Shown here: positions 1 to 9,403 of the stretch, piece by piece | How the letters are laid out: the number at the start of each line of letters is the position of its first letter | Position numbering within the stretch: the first letter of the stretch is position 1 | Assembly (NCBI RefSeq): GCF_002115745.1 | Contig: NZ_JFKB01000003.1 | Span: 186,001 to 250,000, forward strand | DNA from: Thalassospira alkalitolerans | GTDB lineage: Bacteria > Pseudomonadota > Alphaproteobacteria > Rhodospirillales > Thalassospiraceae | DNA length: 64,000 bases | Direction of reading: 5' to 3' | The notes under the pieces: model-generated | The model's input: only the letters and a program-made list of their open reading frames with translations | Told to the model about the DNA's origin: nothing | Database searches by the model: none | Made by a program: the position numbers and the translations under genes

Positions 1-1979
1 TCGGCACGCAATTGCGGCACAAGGATTAGATGGCCTGCCGCCAGCGAACTTGCGCCGACGATATGAACATCGTTTTCAACCGCCTGACGTGCGGCTTCTT
101 CGGGGGTTTGGAACAACGGGCCGATATCAACATCAAAACCAAGATCGGCAAAGGCCGTCGCGATAACCTTTTGACCGCGATCATGGCCGTCCTGACCCAT
201 CTTGGCAATCAGGATGCGCGGACGGCGGCCTTCGGTTTCGGCGAATTCGGCGACCAGTTTATCGACCTTGGCAAGGGCTTCGTTGCCCGCACCAACCTCG
301 GTCTTGTAAACGCCGGAAATGGATCGGATCACCGCCTGATGACGGCCATAGGTTTTTTCAAGCGCGTCTGAAATCTCGCCCACGGTGCATTTTGACCGGG
401 CGGCCTTGATCGCAAGATCAAGCAGATTGCCTGTACCATGGGCTGCCGCATCGGCCAGCGCGCCAAGCGCATTGGCAACCGCGCTGTCATCACGTTCGGC
501 ACGCAGTTTTTCAAGTTTGGCGATTTGCTGGCGGCGAACTTCGGCGTTATCGACCTGAAGAACATCGACCGGGCGATCATCGGTGGTGCGGTATTTGTTG
601 ACCCCAACCAATGTCTGACGGCCACTATCAATTCGGGCCTGCGTCCGTGCTGCGGCTTCCTCGATGCGCATTTTCGGGATACCGGCTTCAATCGCCTTGG
701 CCATGCCGCCCTGTTCTTCGACCTCGGCGATATGGGCCCATGCTTTTTCAGCCAAATCACGGGTCAGGCGTTCGACATAATAGGAACCGCCCCACGGATC
801 GATCACATTGGTGGTGCCGCTTTCCTGTTGCAGGAACAACTGAGTATTACGGGCAATTCGGGCCGAGAAATCAGTCGGCAATGCCAAGGCTTCGTCAAGC
901 GCATTGGTATGCAGCGACTGTGTGTGGCCCTGTGTTGATGCCATGGCTTCAACACAGGTGCGGATGACATTGTTAAACACATCCTGTGCGGTCAGTGACC
1001 AACCCGATGTCTGACTGTGGGTGCGCAGCGACAATGATTTGGGGTTTTGCGGATCAAACTGTTTGATCATCTTGGCCCAGATCATGCGCGCGGCCCGCAT
1101 TTTGGCGATTTCCATAAAGAAATTCATGCCAGTTGCCCAGAAGAACGACAAACGCGGCGCGAATTTATCAATCGGCAATCCGGCGGCCTGACCGGCACGG
1201 GCATATTCGATGCCATCGGCCAGTGTATAGGCCAGTTCAAGGTCCGCCGTCGCCCCGGCTTCTTGCATATGATAGCCGGAAATCGAGATCGAATTGAATT
1301 TCGGCATATGTTGCGAGGTAAAGGAAAAGATGTCCGAGATGATCCGCATCGAGGGTTTCGGCGGATAGATATAGGTATTTCGAACCATGAATTCTTTCAG
1401 AATGTCATTCTGAATGGTGCCTGAAAGCTGTTCATGTTTGACACCTTGTTCTTCGGCGGCTGCAATATAAAGCGCCATGATCGGCAAAACCGCGCCGTTC
1501 ATCGTCATCGAAACCGACATTTGATCCAGCGGAATGCCGTCAAACAGGGTGCGCATGTCATAGATGCTGTCGATTGCCACACCGGCCATGCCAACATCAC
1601 CGGTCACCCGCGGATGGTCGCTGTCATATCCGCGGTGCGTGGCAAGGTCGAAGGCAATCGAAAGTCCCTTTTGCCCGGCGGCAAGGTTGCGGCGATAAAA
1701 CGCATTTGATTCTTCGGCGGTGGAAAAACCGGCATATTGGCGGATTGTCCAAGGCTGCTGAACATACATGGTCGGATACGGACCGCGCAAAAACGGCGGC
1801 ATGCCCGGCATGGTGTTTAAATGATCCAGCCCCGCCAGATCATCTGCCCCGTAAATCGGTTTAACGTCGATGCCTTCGGGGGTGGTCCATGCCTCGGTCT
1901 TGACCGGGTTGGCTGGATTGGCATTTGTGTTGCCGCTGTCAAAAAGCGGCAGATCGGAAAAATTCGGGATCCGGGTCAT
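1..1979 (-). CDS. mutB: Methylmalonyl-CoA mutase large (catalytic) subunit, C-terminus cut by window edge
   Basis: Interconverts (R)-methylmalonyl-CoA and succinyl-CoA with adenosylcobalamin, the last step of propionate, branched-chain amino acid and odd-chain fatty acid breakdown. Reading leftward from an ATG at 1979, about 659 codons are open to the edge. The N-terminal half has the family's substrate-barrel motifs, for example [34 protein letters not shown] and [10 protein letters not shown]. The cobalamin-binding fold near the edge carries DGHDRG (174-191), the DxHxxG motif whose His replaces the lower axial ligand of B12. The family is usually about 715-720 residues, so roughly 60 C-terminal residues lie outside. 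The start is 2 bases after the small-subunit stop, so the two are translated together. No frameshift was seen. Confidence 0.97.
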   Translation of the reverse strand, partial: MTRIPNFSDLPLFDSGNTNANPANPVKTEAWTTPEGIDVKPIYGADDLAGLDHLNTMPGMPPFLRGPYPTMYVQQPWTIRQYAGFSTAEESNAFYRRNLAAGQKGLSIAFDLATHRGYDSDHPRVTGDVGMAGVAIDSIYDMRTLFDGIPLDQMSVSMTMNGAVLPIMALYIAAAEEQGVKHEQLSGTIQNDILKEFMVRNTYIYPPKPSMRIISDIFSFTSQHMPKFNSISISGYHMQEAGATADLELAYTLADGIEYARAGQAAGLPIDKFAPRLSFFWATGMNFFMEIAKMRAARMIWAKMIKQFDPQNPKSLSLRTHSQTSGWSLTAQDVFNNVIRTCVEAMASTQGHTQSLHTNALDEALALPTDFSARIARNTQLFLQQESGTTNVIDPWGGSYYVERLTRDLAEKAWAHIAEVEEQGGMAKAIEAGIPKMRIEEAAARTQARIDSGRQTLVGVNKYRTTDDRPVDVLQVDNAEVRRQQIAKLEKLRAERDDSAVANALGALADAAAHGTGNLLDLAIKAARSKCTVGEISDALEKTYGRHQAVIRSISGVYKTEVGAGNEALAKVDKLVAEFAETEGRRPRILIAKMGQDGHDRGQKVIATAFADLGFDVDIGPLFQTPEEAARQAVENDVHIVGASSLAAGHLILVPQLRA

Positions 1980-1981
1980 GG

Positions 1982-4018
1982 TTATTTTACCCCCAGATGG
2001 GTAAGGGCTGTCTTGCAAACGTCAAGAACATCGCCCCCGATGGAAATGAAATCGTCGATACCGGCTGCTTCATAGCTGGCCTTGGCATCGCCCGGATGAC
2101 CGGCAAGATAGATGCGGTTGGCCCCCGCCTGTTTCAGGGCCTTGGCAATATCGGTAGCCATTTCGCTATATTGCGCGTCCGTGCCACAAATGATGGCGAT
2201 TTTCGCCCCGCTGTCGGCAAAGGCCTTGGCGCATGTATCGGCATCGGCAAAGCCGTTATTACTGATCGCCTCGATCCCGCCAGCTTCGAAAAAGTTCCGG
2301 GCAAACATGGCGCGCGCGGTGTGCTTGGCAACCGGGCCAAGATTGGCCAGGAATATCTGTGGCAACTTCCCGGTCTTGGCCTTGTGGGTATCAGAGCGTT
2401 TGCGCAAGCTTTCAAAGCTCTCGCTCAGCCGATGCGGGACAAGCGCGGCAATCTGTGTTGCAGCACTGGTGCCGTAAAGATCGGTGAACATATGCCCGAT
2501 GGTCGCCCCGTTGCTGGCGGCGTTGATCAGGCTGTTAAAATCCTTGCCGATTGTGCCATCAAATTTGGTCTGACGGGCCTTGGCCTCGGCCTGAATGGTG
2601 TCAAGGTCGGGTGTGGCACAGGTGACTTTGGCCTCGGCGATATTGGGGAATTCGGACACGCCGGTTAATGGATCACGCCGCGTGGCAAGGCGCTTTTGGT
2701 GCGCTTGCCAGATGGTTTCGATTTCGGCTTTAAGCGATCCATCCTTAAGTGACTTTACAATGCTGCCAGTGGCTTCGAATTTTTGGAAACGGGCCCATGC
2801 CGCGGTTGACAGGTCCTTGGTCAGGTTTTCGATAAACCATGCTCCACCGGCCGGATCAATAACGCGGTGGACGTTGCTTTCTTCTTGTAAAATCAGTTGG
2901 GTATTGCGCGCGATGCGCCGCGCAAAGCCATCTGGCAGGCCGATTAAATGATCATAGGGCAGGCAAACAACACTATCCGCGCCACCCAGACCGGCGGCAA
3001 AACTTGTTACCGTGGTGCGCAGCATATTGACCCATGGATCAACTGTGCTCAGCACCATTTCGGCCGAAACGGCATTGATGGTGATGGTGGTATCTTCAAT
3101 ACCCGATGCGCCAAGAATGCGACTCCACATCAGGCGAATGGCGCGCAGCTTGGCAATTCCGGCAAAAAAGTCTGTACCAATCGCAACGTTAAAGGCAATC
3201 GCGCCTGCGGCTTGATCCGCGGCCATACCGGTATCGGTCAGCGCGCGCAGGTATGTCACACCACTTGCCAACAGGCAGGCAAGTTCCTGTCCGTCGGTTG
3301 CCCCGGCATTGCAATAGGGTGCCCCATCAACCGTGATCGCGGTGGCAAGCGGGAATTGGTCAATCAGGTCACATGCGATGCTGGCGGCCTGATTAATCGC
3401 ATCGGTTACATCGCAGGGCAGTGACCCGGTGGCGGCAAGGGTGCCGATTGGATCAATGTTAAAGGCCGGTGCCGCTTCGTCTGCGCCATCTGTCTTGGCG
3501 ATATAGGCAGCAAGCAGGACGGCGGCGGGAATGGCGGCTGCGCCAGCATCAAGGGCGACTGTCGCAAGGTCGGTATAGATATCATCAAGGGCGATTTCGA
3601 GATCGGCCAGACAGTGAATGGCGACACCGCCAACGCCGACTTCGGCGGATGAGATTTCACGTCCGTGACGGGCGCTGGCATCGAGTTTTAACAGGACCGA
3701 GGTTGCGCCGTTCTCCAGATCCTCAAGGATTGCGGCATTGACCGCCTTGGGATCGGGATGGGCGTGAAGCTGGCGAATGTCCCAACCGCTTGCCGCATCT
3801 TTGGAATCGACCGATGCGCTTAGTACCTGATGGATCAGGCGGGTGGCGTCGTCCTGATCGTCATTGGTGTAAAGCGGTTGAACGGCAAAGCCGTCAAGCG
3901 TCTGGGTGACGAGTTTTTTGTTAAAATCCGCACCTTTCAGCCCGGCTTCCGCCAGTTGACGCCAGCTTGCATAATCTGCGGCTGGAAACTCTGATGCCAG
4001 TTTCAACGGGTCTGTCAT
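1982..4018 (-). CDS. mutA: Methylmalonyl-CoA mutase small subunit
   Basis: This 678-residue protein is the non-catalytic partner of the mutase heterodimer. It has the mutase barrel domain (about residues 30-500, with the [24 protein letters not shown] stretch) and a C-terminal B12-type fold. That fold lacks the DxHxxG motif present in the large subunit, as expected for a subunit that binds no cobalamin. The start has GGGAGAG shortly upstream. It is first in the operon and the large subunit follows after 2 bases. Many alphaproteobacteria use a single-chain mutase instead; the split form is the variant seen here. Propionate metabolism is family knowledge, and no regulator gene is adjacent. Confidence 0.95.
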   Translation of the reverse strand: MTDPLKLASEFPAADYASWRQLAEAGLKGADFNKKLVTQTLDGFAVQPLYTNDDQDDATRLIHQVLSASVDSKDAASGWDIRQLHAHPDPKAVNAAILEDLENGATSVLLKLDASARHGREISSAEVGVGGVAIHCLADLEIALDDIYTDLATVALDAGAAAIPAAVLLAAYIAKTDGADEAAPAFNIDPIGTLAATGSLPCDVTDAINQAASIACDLIDQFPLATAITVDGAPYCNAGATDGQELACLLASGVTYLRALTDTGMAADQAAGAIAFNVAIGTDFFAGIAKLRAIRLMWSRILGASGIEDTTITINAVSAEMVLSTVDPWVNMLRTTVTSFAAGLGGADSVVCLPYDHLIGLPDGFARRIARNTQLILQEESNVHRVIDPAGGAWFIENLTKDLSTAAWARFQKFEATGSIVKSLKDGSLKAEIETIWQAHQKRLATRRDPLTGVSEFPNIAEAKVTCATPDLDTIQAEAKARQTKFDGTIGKDFNSLINAASNGATIGHMFTDLYGTSAATQIAALVPHRLSESFESLRKRSDTHKAKTGKLPQIFLANLGPVAKHTARAMFARNFFEAGGIEAISNNGFADADTCAKAFADSGAKIAIICGTDAQYSEMATDIAKALKQAGANRIYLAGHPGDAKASYEAAGIDDFISIGGDVLDVCKTALTHLGVK

Positions 4019-4537
4019 GGTCTCTCCCGGTCGCGGTTCGGTCTTGGCCGAATTTTTTCTATGTTACTACGGATTCCCGTCGTCCGGTACACTCCGCCCG
4101 GTCCGGCAGAAACAAAGTCATCCTTCGGTCATCTGACTTGTGCGCCGCCAAAACAGCGCAGATACAGTTGCAGGGCAGTTCCGGCCTTGGTTCAGGGTGT
4201 TTTCGAACCGCACCGAATTCCCGAAAGGATGTTGCCATATCGCATCTGCGACATGGCGATAGTTTATAGCACCCGTCCCTAATTACGTAAATAGGCATGG
4301 AAATACCTATTTAGTTGATGCTCTGGTTCGATGTAGCAGGCTTCCGTAACGTTATTGCCTTGTAAGTGTTGGCTTATCGCGGATTTTTGGTGGCGGTGGA
4401 ACGAAAATATTGCCCGCATCTGCCATTATACTTTGGCCGGATTGTGAAGATCGTGGGGAAAATTTGCGCGGTTTAACCAATTTGACATTTTCATCTGTCA
4501 ATTTGGGGCTGTCCCAATTCTCGGAGTATTGCCATCT
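4019..4537. other. Intergenic region between mutA and a receiver gene
   Basis: About 520 bases lie between two divergently transcribed genes. Short open frames here (for example 4061-4282) have no ribosome site or family resemblance. The only ordered element seen is the inverted repeat at 4289-4312, listed separately. Promoters for both flanking genes presumably lie here, but none could be placed with confidence. Confidence 0.6.
4289..4312. promoter_or_regulatory. Inverted repeat AAATAGG-N10-CCTATTT, possible operator
   Basis: Perfect 7-base arms (4289-4295 and 4306-4312) sit in the divergent region between the mutase operon and the receiver gene. No T-tract follows, so it does not look like a terminator. 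It does not match operators I know for propionate regulators. An operator role is inference from position and symmetry. Confidence 0.35.
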
Positions 4538-4960
4538 ATGAATGCGCTCAGCGCCGTGCCGCCCCGACCTGCACAAGACGGTCTGGTGGTGTTTGCCGAC
4601 GACAGCCCCAGCGCCAAAGCGGCCCTGGAAACCGTTTTGCGCCGTGCCGGGTATGACGTGGCTGGATTTGACTGTGCCGATGATCTGATTGATCAGCTGG
4701 ACGGTTTGTATCCGCGTGCGATTATTCTGGATCTTGAAATGCCCGGTATGAGCGGCTTTGAGGCGTTTTGCGAGATCCGCCGCCGCTATCCGAATGCTGC
4801 CGAGGTGCCGGTGCTGTTCTTTTCCGCTCATTACGATGCCGATACCCGTGCGCAGGCCGATGCGCTTGGCGCGGCGGACTTTATCAGCAAGGATGCCAGC
4901 CCGATGGTGGTGATCGAACAGCTTAACCGAGCGCTGGCCAAAAGCATGAGTCATTGCTAA
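4538..4960 (+). CDS. Stand-alone CheY-like receiver domain protein
   Basis: A 140-residue single-domain response regulator. It has the acidic pair (ADDS, about residues 20-22), the phospho-acceptor Asp in IILDLEMPGMSG (about residue 64), a switch Ser in FFSAHYD and the conserved Lys in FISKDAS. There is no output domain, so it should act by protein contact or phosphate relay. The ATG at 4538 is chosen because TCGGAG ends 11 bases upstream; an in-frame TTG at 4529 would sit too close to it. No kinase gene is adjacent, so its partner is unknown. It is convergent with phhA across a shared hairpin. Confidence 0.88.
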   Translation: MNALSAVPPRPAQDGLVVFADDSPSAKAALETVLRRAGYDVAGFDCADDLIDQLDGLYPRAIILDLEMPGMSGFEAFCEIRRRYPNAAEVPVLFFSAHYDADTRAQADALGAADFISKDASPMVVIEQLNRALAKSMSHC

Positions 4961-5006
4961 GTAATTTTAAGCAATCTGCCTGATTGATCATTTTTGGTAA
5001 ATAATA

Positions 5007-5055
5007 AAATGCCCGAGTCGACCCGGCGTGAAACGCGGATCGAAATCGGGCATTT
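5007..5055. terminator. Hairpin between convergent receiver gene and phhA
   Basis: Ten-base arms AAATGCCCGA (5007-5016) and TCGGGCATTT (5046-5055) enclose a loop of about 29 bases. A T-rich tail follows on the minus strand (TTTTATTATTT) and a weaker one on the plus strand. It is placed to end both convergent transcripts. The long loop makes it less canonical. Confidence 0.6.
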
Positions 5056-5083
5056 CTATTTGTCATACAATTAAAAAGACAGA

Positions 5084-5974
5084 TCAGGCGTGCCGGATTT
5101 GCGATGTGTTGTCGACCGGCATGGCGATGCTGTGATCTTCGTCGCCATGAACGTGATAAAGCCGATCATCCGAAACGGTGGTGGCCGGATCAATGGCGGG
5201 CTTATTTGCCAGTCGGTCATAGATCGCGGTGAAATCGGCATTCATCGCATCGAACAGTTGTGAATAGTCGTTCAGCACGAAATAGGTTTTCTGGAAGTCA
5301 TCAATCGCATAATCGGTCGCCATCACCCGTTCAAGATCAAAGGCGACCCGGTTGGGCGTTGGATCGGTGACGGAATAGATGGTTTCGGTTTGTGATGACA
5401 ACATGCCGGCACCATAGGCCCGCAATCCATGATCGGTCATGATCAGGCCAAATTCGACCATATACCAATACATCCGGGCGAGTTGTTTAAGCCCGCCTTT
5501 GGCAATCGCTTCGGGGCCTTTGGCACCATAGGCCGCCAGATAATCGGCAAAAACCGGATCAAACAGCATCGGCACATGGCCAAAGAAATCATGGAAAAGA
5601 TCGGGTTCGACCAGATAGTCGATTTCCGACGGTGTGCGCAGCCAAACCGTGACTGGAAAAAGCCGGTTGGCCAGATGGGCAAAAAACACGTCATCAGGCA
5701 CCAATCCCGGCACCGCGACCAAATGCCAGCCGGTTGCGGCATGCAGTTTTTCACTGACCTGACCGAAATGCGGGATTTGATCGGCGGCATCAAGTTTTTC
5801 CAGATTGCCAATGAAATCCGCCGCCGCATAGCCGGGGAGGATGGCTTTTTGCCGGGTGTAAAGCGCACGCCATAAATCGTGTTCGGCTTCGGTATAAGCT
5901 GCCCAATCCTGAGTGACGGTGTAGTCGTCATTGATATGGCTGTAATCGCCGCGCAGATTTTTGTTCTGGCTCAT
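5084..5974 (-). CDS. phhA: Phenylalanine 4-monooxygenase
   Basis: Converts phenylalanine to tyrosine with tetrahydropterin and O2. The 296 residues match bacterial enzymes of 260-300. The iron ligands are visible as His128 and His133 in LFHDFFGHVPML and Glu174 in YMVEFG. The catalytic core covers about residues 20-270; the last 25 residues, rich in His and Asp, are a family-variable tail. No pterin-4a-carbinolamine dehydratase gene is adjacent. An Lrp/AsnC-type regulator is divergently encoded 141 bases away with a dyad between them, so local control by that regulator is likely (inference). Confidence 0.96.
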   Translation of the reverse strand: MSQNKNLRGDYSHINDDYTVTQDWAAYTEAEHDLWRALYTRQKAILPGYAAADFIGNLEKLDAADQIPHFGQVSEKLHAATGWHLVAVPGLVPDDVFFAHLANRLFPVTVWLRTPSEIDYLVEPDLFHDFFGHVPMLFDPVFADYLAAYGAKGPEAIAKGGLKQLARMYWYMVEFGLIMTDHGLRAYGAGMLSSQTETIYSVTDPTPNRVAFDLERVMATDYAIDDFQKTYFVLNDYSQLFDAMNADFTAIYDRLANKPAIDPATTVSDDRLYHVHGDEDHSIAMPVDNTSQIRHA

Positions 5975-6079
5975 AATGGTTTTTGTTGCCTCCCTGATGC
6001 GACTTTGATGATCCTTATTTTACATCGTTTCTAATGTCATTTTTGCGCGATGTTTGGGGATGTTTGCGCTATGGTTGAT

Positions 6080-6097
6080 ATATTGTGACCATAATAT
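6080..6097. promoter_or_regulatory. Lrp/AsnC-type operator candidate between phhA and its regulator
   Basis: The 18-base dyad has the form ATATTNTGNNCANAATAT, with 14 of 18 positions symmetric. It lies 18 bases before the regulator start and about 105 bases before phhA. AT-rich dyads of this size in a divergent gap next to an Lrp-family gene are typical autoregulatory sites. The role is inferred from position. Confidence 0.5.
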
Positions 6098-6115
6098 TGG
6101 CAAAGGAGGTGAATA

Positions 6116-6595
6116 ATGACCGGTGAAATGTTGAGCCCGACTGACATCAAGATTTTGCAAATCCTGCAACGCGATGCTTCGATCAGTAATGTGGCACTGG
6201 CCGAAAAAGTCGGCATGTCGCCATCGCCCTGTTTGCGCCGGGTCAAACAGCTTGAGGCATCCGGCGTGATCCGCCAGACCGTGGCGCTTTTGGATCGCAG
6301 GAAGCTTGGACTGGGGGTTTTGGCGACCATTCAGGTGCGACTGCAACGCCATACCGAAGAGGGCGCCGAGGATTTTGCCAAGGCGATGAACGATCTGCCG
6401 GAAATCCTGTCTTGCTGGGCGATGACCGGGCGGCAGGATTTTCTGTTGATGGCATTGGCGCGCGATATTGAAAGTTTCGGAGATTTTGTCACCCATCGAT
6501 TGCTGTCGATGCCCAATGTCCGGGATGTGCAATCCAGTCTGGTGCTGAAGGAATACAAAAATCAGACGGCGATCCCGGTCAAAATTTCCGGGTGA
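6116..6595 (+). CDS. Lrp/AsnC family transcriptional regulator
   Basis: A 159-residue regulator. The N-terminal winged helix-turn-helix (about residues 7-60) contains SISNVALAEKVGMSPSPCLR; the C-terminal RAM ligand-binding domain (about 70-145) contains VLATIQVRLQ and a ligand-loop region around CWAMTGRQDFLL. A strong ribosome site AAAGGAGG (6102-6109) fixes the ATG at 6116. Divergence from phhA suggests it is the phenylalanine/tyrosine-responsive regulator of that gene, as in related proteobacteria. Ligand and direction of control cannot be read from sequence. Confidence 0.93.
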   Translation: MTGEMLSPTDIKILQILQRDASISNVALAEKVGMSPSPCLRRVKQLEASGVIRQTVALLDRRKLGLGVLATIQVRLQRHTEEGAEDFAKAMNDLPEILSCWAMTGRQDFLLMALARDIESFGDFVTHRLLSMPNVRDVQSSLVLKEYKNQTAIPVKISG

Positions 6596-6896
6596 TCAGG
6601 GGCGCAGTGAAAGGCCGGGATGAGTGTTCGCGGTAGCGTCGAATGTGTGGGGCAGCAATGCGTTTGCAGCGGTAAAAATTGTGTGGGCGTCCGGGGGGGG
6701 CTGTCGGCAATGTTCCGGGCAAAGTGAATGGGGCGGGATGAACGGATGGATCGAGACGGAAAAGGGTGCTGGCGATTGGTTGATGGCGGGAGATGAGGGA
6801 TGAGGATGAGCGGATCTGATCAGATGGTCGTGCATATGCCGATCAGGGATGCCAAGCCCGGCACCCCTGATCGGATTTGGTTTGGATGTCAGGACA
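6596..6896. other. Intergenic region between convergent Lrp regulator and secreted-protein gene
   Basis: No credible gene was seen. A minus-strand open frame (6596-6835) gives a low-complexity His/Pro/Ser-rich product without a ribosome site. The stretch holds the terminator hairpin at 6839-6874. Confidence 0.6.
6839..6874 (-). terminator. Terminator hairpin after secreted-protein gene
   Basis: Perfect 10-base arms CCGATCAGGG (6839-6848) and CCCTGATCGG (6865-6874), with a further TGCC/GGCA pairing inside the loop. It begins 23 bases after the stop of the minus-strand gene. A T-rich stretch follows on the plus strand, so it may also end the convergent Lrp transcript. Confidence 0.65.
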
Positions 6897-7730
6897 TCAC
6901 GGCGTGATTTTGAAGAATGGGTCGCAACAGGTGCCGCCCGGTGTGCAGCCGTAATTGCCGGTCATATCCATTGCGAAATCGGCTTTTTTCCATTGGCGGT
7001 AATGGGCCGGGGTGAAATAGACGCGGTTGTTGACATAGTCGTAAACGATGCGGCCATCGGCGGCTGCATAGGCATATTGATTGTCTGCGGGAATTTCGAT
7101 CTGGGTGAATTCAACATAGCCGGTTAGCGGAATGGCGGCACCGCCCACCATCGAGAACCGTTCCGAATAGCAATGCCAGCGCTGGCTGTTGGAAATGCCG
7201 CCAAGCTGGTCAAGCGCATCCATGATTTGCTGCCGGTTCAGTGCATTCATGTTGGCCGGGCAATTGGCGTTATTTAGGCCTGCCAGATTGAGACGTGGCA
7301 GATGGTCAAGCGCATTGCCATGCGGAGAGCGGCCGGCACCCTGCCAAAAGGCATGATCCATGTTGAGGGGGCCATTGATATTATCGGTGGGATAGAAGTT
7401 ACCAACGGCAACCTGAGCCACATTATAGGCATGCAGCGATTGGGCCATTTGACGCAGACCATTGGTGACAACAGCACGCTGTGAACTGACCGAGGGCACG
7501 ACCAGCCCGGACAGGGTTTGGGTTGAGGCGGCTTGCACGTTTTGTGGCAAGGCCCCCCAGTTGTTGCATTGATTGACGGGGAAGTTCTGAGCGTTTCCAG
7601 CAGGGGAACGACCGGACCACAATTGCCCGATGGCGTCTTGTTGATCGGTCCACTTATCCGCAGCCAGCGCATGATCGGTAAAGGCAAGGGCGGTTGCCAA
7701 TCCCAGCAGAACAAAATAAACGCGTTTCAT
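6897..7730 (-). CDS. Unknown secreted protein with Cys-rich C-terminus
   Basis: A 277-residue protein not recognised as a known family. A clear Sec signal peptide spans residues 1-23 (Lys-Arg, hydrophobic core, cleavage after ALA). The mature part has four scattered Cys in its body and a C-terminal GCTPGGTCCDPFF cluster, suggesting disulphides in the periplasm or outside. Recurring Asn-rich stretches and a central DNINGPLNMDHAFWQG segment are visible. No metal-site or catalytic motif could be defended. It is transcribed alone, ends at a strong hairpin, and is divergent from the asparaginase gene. Confidence 0.75.
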   Translation of the reverse strand: MKRVYFVLLGLATALAFTDHALAADKWTDQQDAIGQLWSGRSPAGNAQNFPVNQCNNWGALPQNVQAASTQTLSGLVVPSVSSQRAVVTNGLRQMAQSLHAYNVAQVAVGNFYPTDNINGPLNMDHAFWQGAGRSPHGNALDHLPRLNLAGLNNANCPANMNALNRQQIMDALDQLGGISNSQRWHCYSERFSMVGGAAIPLTGYVEFTQIEIPADNQYAYAAADGRIVYDYVNNRVYFTPAHYRQWKKADFAMDMTGNYGCTPGGTCCDPFFKITP

Positions 7731-7910
7731 TTAAGGGTTTCCTTTGAGTGTTGAGGATAATCGAAAGCAAGGAACCCAAATTTGACGCTTTGGAAAATCG
7801 ATTGTGATCGCGTTGCGTTGCTTCATCGGTGAGGCTTGCTTTTGGGCGGTACTTTCAGGCATAGGATTAGCCACCCTTTGAATGCGCCCCGGTTATGGAG
7901 AGCCCCCGCC

Positions 7911-8924
7911 ATGTCTGCCAATCCGATTGCCGCCAACCCGATCCTTGTTGAAGCCACCCGTGGAACGATGGTCGAAAGTTTCCATCGTGGCCGTTATGTC
8001 GTGATGAAAGCCGATGGCACGGTGGTCGCACAGGGCGGCGATATTGATGCGTTGATGTATCCGCGATCGGCAATCAAACCGTTGCTGGCAATCGCATTTG
8101 TCGAAAGCGGGGCGGCAGATGCGTTTGGGTTGGAAGACAAACATATTGCGCTGGCGTGTTCGTCGCATAATGGCGAGGAAGAACATGCCAATACGGTCAA
8201 GGCCTGGCTTGAAAAAATCGGGTTGTCGGTTGAGGCGCTGGAATGTGCGCCGCATTATTCGATCGATCCGTCCGCCGGGATCAAGCAGGCATTCGATCAT
8301 GTCAAATTGACCAAGGCGCATAACAATTGTTCGGGCAAACATTCCGGGTTTCTGACCACGGCCATGCATCTGGGCGATGATCCCAAGGGATATATCGAAG
8401 AAGCCCATCCGGTTCAGCAGCGCCTGATCAAGGTTATTGAGGAAATGGGCGATTGTGATGTGTCATCGACGCCACGCGGTATTGATGGCTGTGGCATTCC
8501 GGTGATCGGCATGCGGTTGCGCGATCTAGGCCTTGGTATGGCGCGCATGGCCGATCCATCGGGATTGGATGCCAAACGGGTTGCGGCGATCAAACGCATC
8601 CGCAAGGGCTGTGCGAGTGCACCCTTTATGGTGGCGGGCACCGGGCGGTTTTGCACCGGGATCATGGAAGAATGCGGCGAAGATGCCTTGGTCAAGGTCG
8701 GGGCAGAAGGGGTTTATTGTGCGGCCTTTCCGAAACAGGGATTGGGTGTGGCGCTTAAGATCGATGATGGCACCCAGCGCGGTGCCGAAGTTGCCATGGG
8801 CGCGATCCTGCGCCAGCATGGCGTGATTGATGATGCCCGTGCCGAGGTTTTGAAAAAATACCTGACCCCGGTTCTGACCAATTGGGCCGGTAAATATGCC
8901 GGTGATTTGCGCCCGGCGTTCTGA
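7911..8924 (+). CDS. L-asparaginase, Rhizobium etli (AnsA/ReAV-like) type
   Basis: Hydrolyses L-asparagine to aspartate and ammonia in the cytoplasm. This class is unrelated to E. coli-type asparaginases and resembles serine beta-lactamase folds. Seen here are SAIK (Ser53, Lys56), SSHNGE (Ser85), the NNCSGK zinc-site motif (Cys140, Lys143) and DGCG (Cys194). Their spacing matches the Ser-Lys tandem and Cys-Lys-Cys zinc site reported for the R. etli enzyme. The ATG at 7911 (337 residues) is chosen because GGAG lies 10 bases upstream; an upstream in-frame start at 7836 would add 25 non-homologous residues. A YnfA-type membrane gene follows after 32 bases. Confidence 0.92.
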   Translation: MSANPIAANPILVEATRGTMVESFHRGRYVVMKADGTVVAQGGDIDALMYPRSAIKPLLAIAFVESGAADAFGLEDKHIALACSSHNGEEEHANTVKAWLEKIGLSVEALECAPHYSIDPSAGIKQAFDHVKLTKAHNNCSGKHSGFLTTAMHLGDDPKGYIEEAHPVQQRLIKVIEEMGDCDVSSTPRGIDGCGIPVIGMRLRDLGLGMARMADPSGLDAKRVAAIKRIRKGCASAPFMVAGTGRFCTGIMEECGEDALVKVGAEGVYCAAFPKQGLGVALKIDDGTQRGAEVAMGAILRQHGVIDDARAEVLKKYLTPVLTNWAGKYAGDLRPAF

Positions 8925-8956
8925 TTTTCCGGTGGTTTGATTTTCAAGGAAAGCCC

Positions 8957-9277
8957 ATGCACAGCATTGCGGTCTATATCGGTGCGGCCATTGCGGAAAT
9001 CGCCGGATGCTTTGCCTTTTGGGCATGGTTGCGGCTGGGTAAATCGCCATTATGGCTGATGCCGGGGATTTTATCGCTGATGGTGTTTGCCGGGCTTTTG
9101 ACCCGGGTTGAAAGCGATTTTGCCGGGCGATCCTATGCGGCCTATGGCGGGATTTATATTGCGGCGTCGCTGATGTGGTTGTGGTTGATCGAGGGGCGGA
9201 TGCCCGATCGTTGGGATGTGACTGGCGGGGCGGTTTGCCTGATCGGGGCGGCGATTATTTTGTTTGGGCCACGATAG
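8957..9277 (+). CDS. YnfA/UPF0060 family small membrane protein
   Basis: A 106-residue inner-membrane protein with four predicted transmembrane segments (about 4-24, 32-50, 60-78 and 85-104). The family signature [19 protein letters not shown] and the [19 protein letters not shown] segment make the assignment secure. YnfA proteins are small SMR-like transporters of uncertain substrate. AAGGAA precedes the ATG. It probably shares a transcript with the asparaginase gene 32 bases upstream, although no functional link is known. Confidence 0.9.
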   Translation: MHSIAVYIGAAIAEIAGCFAFWAWLRLGKSPLWLMPGILSLMVFAGLLTRVESDFAGRSYAAYGGIYIAASLMWLWLIEGRMPDRWDVTGGAVCLIGAAIILFGPR

Positions 9278-9403
9278 GGGGATGGCCGGTCTTTGAGGGC
9301 GGGGTTGTGCAGACGCGTCCTTGCGGTTCTTCTTGGTCCCGGCACCCCGTGCTTTTGAGGCATTAAGGCGTTGAAGTGCCAATCCCCAATCCCGCAAAAT
9401 GCA

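Noticed and set aside
1925..2668. 247-codon plus-strand open frame across the mutase genes
   Set aside because: It is antisense to both mutase subunits, whose protein similarity is unambiguous.
6596..6835. Minus-strand open frame after the Lrp gene
   Set aside because: Low-complexity His/Pro/Ser product, no ribosome site, and it lies beyond the terminator of the upstream gene.
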